Source of the DNA: Trematomus loennbergii | Taxonomy: Eukaryota; Chordata; Actinopteri; Perciformes; Nototheniidae | Direction of reading: 5' to 3' | Length of the DNA stretch: 64,000 bases | Assembly (NCBI GenBank): GCA_012861695.1 | Contig: JAAOOA010000127.1 | Location: 1-64,000 of the forward strand | Shown here: positions 31,410 through 43,226 of the stretch, in pieces | How positions within the stretch are numbered: the stretch's first letter is position 1 | How the letters are laid out: each line of letters starts with the position of its first letter | Program-made: the position numbers and the translations under genes | Notes under the pieces: model-generated | Databases searched by the model: none | What the model saw: the letters and a program-made list of their open reading frames with translations, nothing else | What the model was told of the DNA's origin: nothing

Positions 31410-32282
31410 TATTCCGCTTTGCCTCAAGCTCTGTGATTGGTTGACCTTCAACTGCATTCCATATGAAAAAAACGTTTCGTAAAAGATAAAATCATACTTT
31501 ATTCAGCAGTGCTTGCTTTACTCTTTGAAAGTCATCACATGAATGCATTGTAATGAATGGTTTGGCTGCATTAAACATGACACATCTGTCGTAGTTCTTT
31601 ATTTATCTACAGAGATCGGGCCTCAGAATAGACCGGAAACTATTCTTTTACCGTTCTGTTTTAATTTCACAATAAAGTTAGTAGTAATAATTTGTTTTGA
31701 TATTATTGTTTTTTATTAACTACTAGACCGCTGGGTCATGTTAAGACCATCTTTTCTGTGTTGCTGTGGGTTTTTTACATCGCTTTTGTGTTACAAATAT
31801 CAAAACAATAACAGAATATATCCGTCGTAAACTAAACCAGAAACAGCAGTCTATTTTATTTTGTTAACACTGTAAACTTGACAGCTTTTTAACCCGCACC
31901 TCCTACTGGTTAAAGCACGTTATTACACGTTTAGAGTAATTGCAATGCGGGTAGATTGTATTGCTTTTAATTACTGTTTTAAAATGCCTTTTTCTTAATG
32001 TCTTTCATTTTGTAAAGCACTTTTGAATGTGTTATATTTGATGAAAACATTTAAATATTAAGAGTACATACTCTTTGGGGGTATCTACAGATATTAAGCC
32101 TGACAAAGTACTTAACGTCTAATATATTGCATGGTTTGTTTTGGAACTTGACCATCAACTTTCCTGCAATGTTAACTATGTTGAAGCACTTATTTTAACT
32201 GATATTATACATATTAATTATACTCTTATAAGATGTATGTAGATAGTATAAGAAATGTGCAGAATATGTTTAATGGTGGAGG
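31410..32282. other. Interior of the composite, unassigned
   Basis: AT-rich sequence with no coding or RNA signal recognised. Confidence 0.5.
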
Positions 32283-32418
32283 TACACAGATATCGATAGA
32301 TGTCTTGTAATGCACTGTTGAGGAACCTGTGACCCAAGTTTTTCATTCATTGCATAACTACACCGTAGTTGTGTATATGATATGTCAATAAACCTTAGAA
32401 AATCTTGAAATCTTGAAA
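32283..32418 (+). repeat. LINE 3' tail fragment
   Basis: Begins GCACTGTTGAGGAACCTGTG and ends with the AATCTTGAAATCTTGAAA tail. The start resembles the LINE remnant at 38820-38840 (GCACTGTTGGAGGAGCCTGT). Confidence 0.65.
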
Positions 32419-32699
32419 GGGATGTGCAAAATAGCCATTATATACAGTTTTTAATTAACTATTAGTAGAGAATAACGAGTAATGAATATACTTTATAGGG
32501 ATCTGCAGATAAATATTTAGTCTTCTCAAGCACCCACTACCAAATATCTCGCCTGATTGTTGGCACTTGACAATCACCTTCACTGAATTTTACTCAGGTG
32601 TAACTAACGTCTGATTTAAGGGTTGTTTATATTTCACATCATTAATCCAAATATGTAAAGTAACTAAAATAAATGTAGTGGAGTAAAAATACCAGGTTA

Positions 32700-32948
32700 A
32701 CCTTAAAGAAAGCCCTCAGGATTATAAAAGACCTCCATCACCCCAGCCACAAACTGTTCTGTCTGCTGCCGTCTGGCAGGCGGTACCGCAGCATCCGGAC
32801 TAAAACCACCAGACTCAGTGACAGCTTCATCCCACAGGCCAGAACACTATTAAACACCTGAACTTTGAAACAACATCCATAACATTCATCTGGCTGCTAC
32901 TTAGAAATTATTTATCTAATATATCATATTCCAATCACTTGTATATAG
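32700..32948 (+). repeat. LINE 3' fragment, split by the DIRS-like element
   Basis: The plus strand encodes KKALRIIKD and LLPSGRRYRSIRTK-type residues, the usual end of several fish LINE ORFs, then 3' UTR. It appears to resume at 38729-38860. A similar fragment in the opposite direction is at 63540-63645. Confidence 0.7.
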
Positions 32949-33432
32949 TTCTATTTCATACTTACTGACCGCCAGAGGCGGTGCTTTAGCACTGGATATC
33001 TTCTGTCTCGCGCATGCGTAGGTCGAATATTTATATCAACAAAGTCACGTGTGACCCCGTATGACACCGGAAGGTATAAGTTCCGGTGCTGTCAACGGGC
33101 TCAGTCCTTTTTCATCTTCTCGCTGCGTAGGTTACTACTTATGAGTAGAAACCAAGCTAAGCTTAATGAAAATTGGGATTCTAGCTCATCGCTACCTGTA
33201 GCCTTGCGATCGTTTGATCGGAGCTGCGGGCTAGGAAAATCGCTCGCCCTCCAAAGGCTGCGACGAGCTGTCCGTCCTCCCAAGGGAGAGGACCGCGGTG
33301 TTCACCGCTCAGACCCTAGGAGCTCCGGACCGGTAAAGAGCGGACGCTCCTGCACACAGCCGGTGAGATCGCTACCTTTCATTGCTGTTTGTTCTATATC
33401 CTATATACTCTCAAACTAATGAGATAATTGTG

Positions 33433-33960
33433 TACAAATTAGCCGAGGGCTCTCGCTAAATTTGTTACTGCGCTAGTGAAGAGAGCGTCTCGCCCTCCTC
33501 TCACTATAGACATTTGGTTCTTACCTGTACTATCATCCAGTTAGCTGAGTGCTCCCGCTGAAAGCTAATTTCTACAGTGCTAGTGAAGAGAGTGTTTCCG
33601 CTCCCTCTCACTACACACAGTTGGTTTCTGTTTTATCCTCCAGTTAGCTGAGTGCTCTCGCTCAAGCTAACTTGCTACAGTACTAGTGAAGAGAGTGTTT
33701 CCGCTCCCCTCTCACTACACACAGTTGGTTTAAATACCCGTTCCATCTCCAGTTAGCAGAGTGCTCACGCTGAAAGCTAATTTTCTACAGTACTAGTGAA
33801 GAGAGTGTTTCCGCTCCCCTCTCACTACACACAGTGGTTTAAATACCTGTTCCATCTCCAGTTAGCAGAGTGCTCACGCTCACGCTAACTTTTTGTGCTC
33901 ACTCCCCTCCACTGCGGAGTTTGTTTTCTGGCCAGTTAAATACAGTTAGCTGAGTGCTCT
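33433..33960 (+). repeat. Tandem ~115-bp repeats in the DIRS leader
   Basis: Four to five copies with AGTTAGCTGAGTGCTC and GTGAAGAGAGTGTTTCC lie between the left terminal repeat and the gag start. They may carry promoter or packaging signals; that is a guess from position. Confidence 0.8.
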
Positions 33961-33977
33961 AAAGCCCCCTTGGCGCT

Positions 33978-35468
33978 ATGTTTAACGGCTGTAATACCTG
34001 TATGGCTTCTCTGCAACCAGAGGATGGCCATGACCTTTGCCCCTCTTGTCTCGGCCTCGAGCATCTGAGGGAGGGCCTGTCGGATGACCCGTGCATGAAT
34101 TGCATCATCATGCCTCGTGCGGTAAGAACTGCTAGACTAGCCGAGGTTGAACTACTGACTGAGGGTGGCCTTCCCCCTGCACAGTCGACTACAGCCCAAC
34201 CTACCCGTCCTAGGCGTCGGGCAGCAGAGGCTGCGGGTGCCCCGCCCAAGAAGAGGACTAAGCCTGATAGGCTGTCCTCTAGGGTAGACCTACTAGCTAC
34301 TGAGCTAGCCCAGATGAAGTCACTCCTCTTGGATCTGCATTCTGGTGCCCGTACAGAGCACGCCACTGCACCCAGTCCACCCATGGCGGAGCTGATTCCA
34401 GATGACGATGTGTTCTCGATGGCAGCTTCAGCCACTCAATTTAATGAGTATGATGGGGAGGGCCCGTCCCAGGCTTCTGGGCCTGGCTCCTGTACCTCAG
34501 CTCAGGCATCCTCGGGGGCAGATGACGGCTCCATGGGTGCCGTCATTCGCATGGCACTGGCTCGCCAGCAGCTGGATGTACAGCAGCCCGAGACAGTGCC
34601 TGCCAGTGCGTTCTTCAGGCGCACCGTGGCACCAGCCACCTTTGCAGTTCCTCCCTCTGATGAGTATCTGAAGGAGTTACATGCATGCTGGAGGGACCCT
34701 AGGACTCTTTCCCGTCTTACGTCTGATGGCCGAGCCCTGGCAGCCATGCAAGATGCGGCAAAAGTTGGCCTTGACCACATGCCGGCTGTTGAGCCTACTA
34801 TTGCTTCCCTCATAGTTTCCCCTGACGAAGCTCTGAGGTCGGAGGCCAGGTGCCCTCGACCCCAATGTCGGGTCACTGATGACCTGCTCACTAAGGCTTA
34901 CGATGCAGCGGCGCGCATGGGCCGTATAGGCAATTCCCTCTCTCACCTCATGCTCGCCCTCTCAGCCTCCCTGCAACAGGAGGCTATTGGCGCTTCCTCT
35001 ACCAGCCTCAGTGACGCCTCATTACAGGCGTTTGCTCTGATGTCCAGAGAGCTTGGGCGTCTGATGTCCACTCTCGTCCAGACTCGTCGCCAGGTTTGGC
35101 TGGCACAGTCACCCTTATCAGAGGCATGTAGGAGAACTCTCCGTGCGGTCCCAGTGGAACCGGGGGAGCTGTTTGGTTCAGCGGCCGTACAGCTGCTCGA
35201 ACGGACTGTCCAAGCTAGTCAGACCAGGCAACAGTTCTCAGCTCTTCGCAGAGACATGCCCCCCCCCGGTAGGCCTAGAGGCTCCGCCTCTGCCTCCCGA
35301 GGCAGATCCCATCCACCGACTTACCCCGGTGCCCGCCTTGGGCCTCAGTATCCCACGGGGGGGCCGGCCCGCTACGGTCCTGTTAACTCGCCCCCAAGGC
35401 AGCCGCGGTATCCGGTGCCTAACCGTCGCCCCCCCAGGGCCTCCAGAGGCCGGGGGGCAAGGTACTGA
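33978..35468 (+). CDS. DIRS gag-like protein
   Basis: 496 codons, fully open. The N-terminus has a Cys cluster (CNTCMASL ... LCPSCLGLEHL ... DDPCMNC) like fish DIRS ORF1. The middle is Ala/Ser-rich, and the C-terminus is basic and Gly/Arg/Pro-rich (PPRASRGRGARY), suited to nucleic-acid binding. It is the only full-length frame of this element. Confidence 0.82.
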   Translation: MFNGCNTCMASLQPEDGHDLCPSCLGLEHLREGLSDDPCMNCIIMPRAVRTARLAEVELLTEGGLPPAQSTTAQPTRPRRRAAEAAGAPPKKRTKPDRLSSRVDLLATELAQMKSLLLDLHSGARTEHATAPSPPMAELIPDDDVFSMAASATQFNEYDGEGPSQASGPGSCTSAQASSGADDGSMGAVIRMALARQQLDVQQPETVPASAFFRRTVAPATFAVPPSDEYLKELHACWRDPRTLSRLTSDGRALAAMQDAAKVGLDHMPAVEPTIASLIVSPDEALRSEARCPRPQCRVTDDLLTKAYDAAARMGRIGNSLSHLMLALSASLQQEAIGASSTSLSDASLQAFALMSRELGRLMSTLVQTRRQVWLAQSPLSEACRRTLRAVPVEPGELFGSAAVQLLERTVQASQTRQQFSALRRDMPPPGRPRGSASASRGRSHPPTYPGARLGPQYPTGGPARYGPVNSPPRQPRYPVPNRRPPRASRGRGARY

Positions 35469-35585
35469 GGGTCTGGGGCCGGCTGTCGGTTATTTCTCCC
35501 AGCAGCAGCTCAACTACTGGGTAGCTCAAGCTTCAGACCCCTGGGTGGTTTCCACTTTAACCCAAGGGTACAAGCTTCAGTTCCG

Positions 35586-36428
35586 ATGCCGCCCCCCAGT
35601 CTTCAGCCGGGTCAAAATGACCACCATAAACGACCCGCAAAAGAAGTCGCCCTAAACCAGGAGCTGTCAGTCCTCCTGGCCAAGGGTGCAATCGAGCCTG
35701 TGGACCCCATCTTAGAGCCTGGGGGCTTCTACTCGACCTACTTCCTGATAAGGAAGAAGGGCGGGGGACTTCGCCCAATCCTCGATCTGAGGGAACTCAA
35801 CAAATTCCTGAAGATCTTACCCTTCCATATGCTGAGCACAGCGGACGTTCTTCGTACCGTTGCCAGGGGGGAATGGTTCACGTCCATCGACTTGAAGGAC
35901 GCTTATTTTCATGTGCCTATTGTGCCTCATCACAGGCAGTTTCTTCGATTTGCCTTCAGAGGCCGTCATTTCCAGTTCAGGGTGCTTCCATTCGGACTCT
36001 CCCTCTCCCCAAGGGTGTTCACCAGGTGTGTCGCGGCAGCTCTCTCGCCCCTGCAGTCTCAGGGTATGAAGATTCTGCCATACTTAGACGACTGGCTAAT
36101 CTGTGCACCATCCCGGTTGCAGTCGACCCAGGACACGGCTCTCCTTCTCTCTCATGTCGCCCGGCTAGGCCTCAGGGTGAACATGGAGAAGAGTTGTCTG
36201 AACCCCTCTCAGAGCCTAACCTTCATTGGGGTGGCTCTGGACTCAGTCACTATGCGGGCCTGTCCATCTGCTCAGCGCCTGGACGACATCCTCCAGCTTC
36301 TTCCCCTCTTCAAAGGGGGCAGGTCTCTGCATATATCCTGTTTCTCCGCCTCTTGGGCAAGCTGGCAGCTGCCTCAACTGTCGTTCCCTTGGGCTTGTTG
36401 TCACTGCGCCCCCTGCAGAGATGGCTGA
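35586..36428 (+). pseudogene. DIRS reverse transcriptase
   Basis: Shows GGGLRPILDLRELNKFL, SIDLKDAYFHVPI with the motif A Asp, LPFGLSLSPRVFTR for motif B, and ILPYLDDWLI for motif C. All three catalytic Asp are present. The proper frame is lost near 36340-36380, and the RNase H continues in other frames, so the pol product cannot be made as read. Confidence 0.9.
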
Positions 36429-36429
36429 A

Positions 36430-37170
36430 CGGCCTCCACTTAGACCCCAAGTGGCACAGGCACAGAAAAATCAGGGTGTCACAACAGTGCCTCTCCACTC
36501 TATCCCCATGGAGGAGGAGGTCGTATATGTCAAGGGGCGTGGCCATGGGCTCCGTCCCTTTCCGCAGAGAGACCGTTACGACGGATGCCAGCCTCTCGGG
36601 ATGGGGTGCGGTGTGGCAAAACAGAGCATATCAATGTGCTAGAGCTACGAGCTGTGCACCTAGCACTCAGGCACTTCCTGCCATACCTGAGGGGAGGCAT
36701 GTGCTTGTCCGCTCGGACAACACTACAACGGTTTATATATAAACCATCAAGGGGGCACCAAATCTGCACGCTTGCTAGAGGTGTCCCAGACTCTCCTGAC
36801 CTGGGCAGCCCCTTGCCTGGCCAGCCTACGGTCAATGTATCTGCCCGGAGAGAGGAACCAAGTCGCAGACTTCCTCTCCCGTCACAAGCCTCCACCAGGG
36901 GAGTGGCGGCTTCATCCAGAGGTGGTGGCCAACATCTGGGGTCTCTTCGGCAGGGCAGAGGTAGATCTCTTTGCCTCGAGGATTTCGACCCACTGCCTCC
37001 TATGGTTCTCCTTGATGGAGAAGACCAGCCCTTTGGGTCAGGACGCCCTGGCTCATTCATGGCCAGGGTGCCTTCTCTATGCCTATCCACCCCTTCCCCT
37101 GATCCTACCAACACTCCTCAGAGTGCTTCATCAGGGCCACAGGCTTCTTCTGGTGGCCCCCTTCTGGCAG
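36430..37170 (+). pseudogene. DIRS RNase H region
   Basis: Pieces in three frames: TTDASLSGWGAVW with the first catalytic Asp, then INVLELRAVHLALRHFLP with the Glu, then LPGERNQVADFLSRHKP with the closing Asp. EVDLFASR and HSWPGCLLYAYPPLPLI follow, as usual before the recombinase. At least two frame changes. Confidence 0.82.
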
Positions 37171-37339
37171 CCAGGACTTGGTTCTCCCTGCTGCACAGAC
37201 TCTGTTGCGGGACACCTTGGCGTCTCCCCAACAGGGGGGACCTCTTGTCTCAGCTGGAGGGTCGGATATGGCACCCCGACCCCGGCCGCCTCCAGCTGTG
37301 GGTCTGGCCACTGGAGGGCCCGACCCACTGCTGAGCGAC

Positions 37340-38358
37340 TGCGTAGAGCCTGTCAGGAGGACTATCCTCAATGCTAGGGCACCATCTACTCGTAAGCAGT
37401 ACGAGAACAGGTGGAAACTGTTCTCTAACTGGTGCCAAGGGCGGAATGAGGACCCAGTACATTGCTCGGTGCCTACTATCCTTGAGTTCCTGCAGTCCCT
37501 CCTGGACGACGGCCGGTGTCCCGCTACCGTCAGAGTGTATGTGGCTGCTATATCAGCTCAACACTCAAGGGTTGACAACAGCACAGTGGGGAGCCATAGG
37601 CTGGTATCCCTCTTTTTAAGGGGAGCACTGAGGCTTCGCCCCCCGAACATCCCAAGGGCCCCTACATGGGATCTGCCCTTGGTGCTGGATGCCCTATGCT
37701 CGCCTCCCTTTGAACCCTTGTTACAGGCAGAACTGAGGTGGCTCTCAGTCAAGACTGCTTTCCTTCTTGCCATCACCTCAGCAAAACGTGTAAGCGAGCT
37801 TCAGGCCTTGTCTGTGAACAGCTCGTGTCTGAGGTGGAACTCAGATGGCTCAGGTGTCACCTTATGGCCGAACACAGCGTTCCTCCCTAAGGTGCTGGCA
37901 CGCTCTCATTTTAATCGGCCTATCCAGCTGGCACGGTTTGACCCCCCATCAGGAGAGGGGAAGAGAGGTCGAGACTCCTATGCCCGGTGCGGGCCCTTAG
38001 AGCTTATGTCCAGGCTACCGCTGACATGCGTCAGTCTGAGCAGCTCTTTTTGTGTTACGGTGGTCCTAGAAGGGGCTGTGCGCTCTCAAAACAGCGCTTG
38101 TCCCACTGGATCGTGGACGTCATTGCCCAGGCATACAAGGCGAATGACCGTCCCTTGCCACCTAGAGTAAAGTGCCACTCTACCAGGAGTGTCTCCACAT
38201 CATGGGCGACCTGGAGAGGTGTGCCCCTGGAGGACATATGTGCTGCGGCCACATGGGCATCTCCGAGCACATTCGCCAGATATTACAGGGTGAATGTTGC
38301 CGCCCCTCACCCGCTGGGTGTGGTCCTCCTGCAGAGTCCGTCTAGGCCATCCTTATAG
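37340..38358 (+). pseudogene. DIRS tyrosine recombinase
   Basis: N-terminal SAM-like part begins APSTRKQYENRWKLFSNWC. The catalytic Arg is in LLAITSAKRVSELQAL, the HxxR box in KCHSTRSVSTSW, and the nucleophile Tyr in STFARYYRVN. One frame change near 37985 divides it in two. This enzyme replaces the integrase of LTR elements, consistent with no obvious target duplication. Confidence 0.88.
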
Positions 38359-39682
38359 GTGAGTATTCAGACTTCCTCGTGACTCTGTTGATATAGGTCA
38401 TCCAGTGCTAAAGCACCGCCTCTGGCGGTCAGTAAGTATGAAATAGAACGATAGTTACGTATGTAACTACGGTTCTATGAATACTGGATGACCGCCAGAG
38501 TTCTTGGTCACTCGGAATTTCGTGTTTCTGCGAGAAGATTCCATAGGACTGAGCCCGTTGACAGCACCGGAACTTATACCTTCCGGTGTCATACGGGGTC
38601 ACACGTGACTTTGTTGATATAAATATTCGACCTATGCATGCGCGAGACAGAAGATATCCAGTGCTAAAGCACCGCCTCTGGCGGTCATCCAGTATTCATA
38701 GAACCGTAGTTACATACGTAACTATCGACTCTATTGCACTATTTCACTTTTTACTATTTTACTATTTTTCTTTTTGTATTTACTGCACTATTTTTTCTGT
38801 GTATCTGTTTTATTGTGTTGCACTGTTGGAGGAGCCTGTGACCTAAGGGGGGGGGTAGGACACGTTCTAAGCACATGGTGTAGTCCCATAGCTGAGGATT
38901 CTGGGTAGTGTAGTGTCTTCTGCCATCCAAACACTCAGAACAAATATTTGTTTCTCCGAATCGAAAGGGGAAAATACAAAAGCATTCTACACAATTTAAA
39001 CCAATCAATGTTGTGTAATTAACAAGGATAATCTGGTGTTTTTGAGTTGATGAGTAGTGCAGATATCACTGTAAATAAAATCAATCGACAGTAAGGAGAA
39101 TACTTACTTCCGGGTGTAAAATCCTCCGTTATCCAATGGGAATGGACGCTCACATTGCTCTTTGGGTCCGTAATACAATAAAGGAGACATGATCAAATCG
39201 GAATATAATTATCTTTTAAATAACGTTAACTAAAAGGAACAATCTATTTGACACAGCTGAAGCTCTGGCCTTCCTTAAAAACTAACTCATGTAATAAAAA
39301 TCACAGTTGTATTACACACAATGCACTGTTTTTTGAGAACAAAAATTGGTAAATAATGCACCATAATACATTCTGACGAAAAATAAAAATGATTATGAAT
39401 ACAAATAAAATAAAAGAAGCCTCCCGTGAGTTACTACAAGCTATAAAGTAGATTTTAAAAACGTTTTATAGAATAAAAGCTCACTGCGGGACGTTGTAGA
39501 AATGCGTGTGTGCACCACGACAAAGGAGCCTCATTCACTTTACATTGGGGTTGTTTGCGTGGTGCAGACACGTAAATGTAGCAAAGTTCGTGACTCCACC
39601 ATGCACTGCGGTGTTAAGGAGTCGTGGTGGAGTCACGCATTCTGGTGAGACCAGGTTGATAAATCAGGGGCGGTCAGGTTAC

Positions 39683-39816
39683 CTGATGTCGGGGTATTTG
39701 GCTGCCAGTCCAGAGACCTCCAGAGTCAGCATGTTGGGGTCTTTCAGTCTGATGAAGTCAGCCAGGACGGGCAGTAAGGCCAGAGGGTTCACTTCAGGTA
39801 CTGACCCTTCTCCTTC
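39683..39816 (-). CDS. exoc3l1: exoc3l1 exon 14
   Basis: 134 nt, EGEGSVPEVNPLALLPVLAD to AAKYPDI, matching the RLKDP...LEV...YPDIS region of the family. The donor GTAACC lies about 15 bp from the target duplication of the 9-kb inverted-repeat element. Confidence 0.92.
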
Positions 39817-39848
39817 CTACACACAGACACACACATGAGTGATATGGT

Positions 39849-40600
39849 AGGGGAGAGTGCGGTAAGATGACCCCCCTCCTGTATCTAGGGAACTGTACAC
39901 ATTTGTTGTCATGTGACCATACATTCAGGAAGCACCCATCATTTATATTGGTCTGTGATGGAGAGAAGCACATGTTAAAGTGGTAAATGTGTTTGTTTCA
40001 CAATAAACCATGTTTTGCTTGTCAAAGTACATTTTCCACATGTCAGGTATAATTACTGAATCTTCAAAACAAATATATCCAGGTCTGAAAATATGTATCA
40101 TACATGTTGGTTATTTAGCAAGGTGTAAAACCGGGTAAATCATTTAGCTAAAGACTAGCATGAAGGATTAAGATAGACAGTGAGCCACATGCTGTGCAAA
40201 GTCCTTAACTGAACCCCCCATGAGGCACTGAAGTTAAGTTAAGTCTCTGTAGTATAAAATTGTATTTCAAAGCAGTTCTACACAACTGATTTGTTTTTTA
40301 TGTTTTAAACATTGTAGTAAAGCCATCACGCCAAGAGAAAGACTGAGGAGATGGAGAGAGCCACTGATGGCGAGGGTGGAAAATCCCTCAGAGCAGTGGC
40401 AAAAGACAGAAATATTGACAGATCAACCCTGGGTAGATGTGTAACCAGCTATATTTACCAGGATATATATTTAGGGCTGTTTGGTTTATTCTGATTTGTT
40501 TTAATGGCATCAATTCCCTCCAAACATGATTTATATTGTCGATGAAACAGGTGTTACTACAGTGCAGACACCAAAGCAGGTAGTGGCAGAGAAAGGATGA
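39849..40600 (+). mobile_element. Pogo/Tigger-like transposon remnant
   Basis: Opens with GGGGAGAGTGCGGTAAGATG, a terminus common in fish pogo elements, preceded by TA. It then has GGKSLRAVAKDRNIDRSTLG, like the psq-type helix-turn-helix, and later VDETGVTTVQTPKQVVAEKG, the first part of the DDE domain. The middle and the right end are missing. Confidence 0.75.
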
Positions 40601-40924
40601 TATATTATATTATATTATTGATATAAATGTTTTACTTATACTTAGGTTTAAACTTGAAGTCTGGGACTTCTCTGCAGCACCACAATACTTTATTCAGATT
40701 GTTTCAGATATTTTGCTTTGACCAAATATTTGGCTTACTGCGATTTCGATATGGCATTTTCCATTTGGTGATAAAACTTCTAAAACTACAGCAGCATAAA
40801 GAAAGTGTGTAATCTACTCTCGTCATCATTTTGCTATAAAACCAGCCTTTGAGAAACCCTTCATACAAAATCTGTTAACAGCATGTAAATCAAATAGAGT
40901 GCATTAGAGAGTGTTTCCCCTCAC

Positions 40925-41078
40925 CAGGCCGTGGAGGATCTCTCTGAACTGCTGGTTGTCCTGCACCACCTGCTGGGCCAGCTGCCTCCTCTCCTCAGCG
41001 CCGCGACACACCAGCTTCTTCTGCATCAGAGCCCGCACATACCACCACCAGCAGCCACTGAGCCTCCTCCTGCAGGCG
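40925..41078 (-). CDS. exoc3l1: exoc3l1 exon 13 (one surplus base; acceptor made by a TG repeat)
   Basis: Codes for RLQEEAQWLLVV and, after a frame change, YVRALMQKKLVCRGAEERRQ to REILHGL. One extra G in a GTGGTGG stretch (or loss of two bases) explains the shift: 154 nt observed, 153 fit. The acceptor is ...TGTGTGTGCAG, so the (CA)n microsatellite supplies the whole upstream tract. Confidence 0.88.
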
Positions 41079-41247
<169 letters not shown>

Positions 41248-41591
41248 AGAGATTCAGTATGGACAAAGGACACGTCTTCTACATCTACACACAAATATTA
41301 TGCTGTCCAAAGTGTTTTTAGAGTTATAAAAGATTGAACATCCACACAAAATATTGATCGACTGCTGAAGGTGAGACCCTAAAGGCTAAAACCGTGTTCT
41401 TTCATGCACTCAACAATTTTGAGCAAAAAAACATGCATTCTATACTCTAATGTCTTTAGAGTTTAATGTGTGAAGACCCACAATTCTTAAGCTCTAAACA
41501 CTGGGTTTTATAAAACATAAATGGTCAACAGCAGATGTACCAGTGATAATTGTCTTTATAGCTAAAACACAAGTGTGAGTAAAGCTGGGAC

Positions 41592-41862
41592 CTCTCTGCA
41601 GGGGGGCCGCACATGGCCGTACAGCTCCAGGTGAAGCTCCAGGACGCTGCAGAGTTTGGGGGTGGGGTCTCCCTGGACCAGCCAGGGTCGGGTCATCAGG
41701 CCGGGGAGGAGGGGCTGCAGAGCCAGCAGCAGCTGATCCATCACCAGGCGACAGGCCCGCCGCACCGCCCGGTCCAGAGCGGCCAGGGGGTTGGGGGGGG
41801 TCCGAGAGAACTGTCCTGCAGACCGGGACGACTGCTGCTGCTGCAAGCTCACTGTGGACTTC
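41592..41862 (-). CDS. exoc3l1: exoc3l1 exon 12
   Basis: 271 nt, intact frame. It contains LAALDRAVRRACRLVMDQLL and LQPLLPGLMTRPWL, matching the C-terminal Sec6 region. A Gln run (SLQQQQSS) precedes them. Confidence 0.92.
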
Positions 41863-42649
41863 CTGTGGAGAACACAGGGGACAGACAGGGTATCATTAAG
41901 GTCTGGATTCGTTATTTATTTTCATTTAATTTAGGTTTTTGAAGAAGCTGCAGGAGGCAGGCCCTGTCATATCTTGAGAGGAGAGAAAACAAGTTACGGT
42001 TACAATATCTCATTCCTCAATCTAATCATCACTTTGTAATATAAAAAACACATTATTGGACCCAAATATTCACTCTGGATATCAATATTGACCACTGAGG
42101 CTAATATTGTGAGCATCCATAAGGAAAGATACTGATGAAATTACATTTTTATTTCGGAATAGATGCGCTGATGTAAGACCATGCTGTAAGAAAGTGTTTC
42201 TATGGTTACACAACATGTTATATACTGTAGCAATACATGCATAAAATAAATTAACAGTGTAATCCCCCCCGCCCCTACTACTGTTATTATTTTTTTATGC
42301 ATAAGCATTGTCCATTGCTGTTTTTCTTGTTATGTTTGTCTCAGAAAATATATGAGAACATATTTTTGCCACTTATCGTAATGTGTTGATGTGGAATGGC
42401 AGGTCATTGGAGCTGTCGTGTTGAACTATACCCAATAACTTGTATGAACACCTGCAAATGAATTTTAGCTGATTAAAAGAAAAGCTCTTTTTAATAGGTT
42501 GAGTAAAAAATAGTAGCATGCTGCTCCCACTCCTTCACAATGCATGTGATGTTTGTAGCTCATGCCATAGAAGTTGTTCTGGAAGGACAACAGGCTAAAT
42601 ACGTCTCGAGTAGAAGAACATGAGTAGCACCCATCATCTATAATCTCAC

Positions 42650-42766
42650 TTGAGGATGATGCAGTTGCTGATGGAGGCCAGCAGGTAGTGGAGGTAGAAC
42701 TTGTTTTTGTCTTTGCTTGGATCCCTGCGATGCTCCTTCCCAAACTCCACCAGAGCTTCTCGAAAC
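42650..42766 (-). CDS. exoc3l1: exoc3l1 exon 11
   Basis: 117 nt, FREALVEFGKEHRRDPSKDK to NCIIL, with the FYLHYLLASIN-type helix of Sec6. Confidence 0.92.
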
Positions 42767-42866
42767 CTGATTTGTTAGGATGGAGGTGAATGAAAGGGTG
42801 AAGGTAACACATGCCTGCTTGATATACTGAATCAAAATTAGGCACATTATATAAAATATTTCACAC

Positions 42867-42967
42867 CTATTGAGGAGGTTCTCCATCTCATACAGGCCCA
42901 TCTGAATCATCTGATCTCTGAGAGACTTCCCGATCATCAGAGCCACCCGGGCGTTGTCCTCCAGCAT
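42867..42967 (-). CDS. exoc3l1: exoc3l1 exon 10
   Basis: 101 nt, MLEDNARVALMIGKSLRDQM to ENLLNR. Acceptor TTGGTAG, donor GTGTGA. Confidence 0.9.
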
Positions 42968-43100
42968 CTACCAAACACAAAACAAACAAATCTGCACCAA
43001 ATACACATCATTGTATGACAAATGACTGGATACATCTACAGGGCCACTGCACCAAAGTGGTATGTGTTTTTAGTGTAGTGTTTGTGTATGGCCTGTGTAC

Positions 43101-43226
43101 CTGTGTGATGATGGTGGGCAGGCTGGTGAGGTAGAAGCCTTCATGGTCTGTGTCCGGCTCCTGGTCTCTCTGCCAGTCCTGCAGCTCCACCTGCAGAGCT
43201 TTGTGCATCCACTCTGACACACTCTT
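43101..43226 (-). CDS. exoc3l1: exoc3l1 exon 9
   Basis: 126 nt, KSVSEWMHKALQVELQDWQR to SLPTIITQ; the W...A...W...LP pattern is typical of the central Sec6 domain. Confidence 0.92.

Larger units (their letters stand above)
32949..38728 (+). mobile_element. DIRS-like tyrosine-recombinase retrotransposon 1
   Basis: Order gag-like ORF, reverse transcriptase, RNase H, tyrosine recombinase, as in the DIRS order. Inverted terminal repeats lie at 32970-33130 and about 38530-38700. An internal complementary segment (about 38395-38450) repeats the left edge in reverse, the arrangement used for the circular intermediate. Several frameshifts break the pol region. It is inserted in a LINE fragment inside the 9-kb composite. 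Confidence 0.9.
30636..39658. mobile_element. 9-kb composite with 770-bp terminal inverted repeats
   Basis: Ends CAACCTGGTCTCACCAGAAT and its reverse complement, flanked by ATAAATCG (30628-30635) and ATAAATCA (39659-39666), an 8-bp duplication with one mismatch. The inverted repeats (30636-31409 and 38888-39658) are nearly identical. Between them lie LINE remnants and a DIRS-like element, so the original element was smaller. No transposase of its own is recognised. The whole unit is in the last intron of exoc3l1. The superfamily is unknown. Confidence 0.85.

Noticed and set aside
36530..37114. 194-codon minus-strand frame in the DIRS element
   Set aside because: It is a shadow of the RNase H/recombinase region in GC-rich sequence and has no recognisable motif.
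33978..38358. Endogenous retrovirus
   Set aside because: No long terminal repeats, protease, integrase or envelope; the tyrosine recombinase and inverted ends identify a DIRS-like element.
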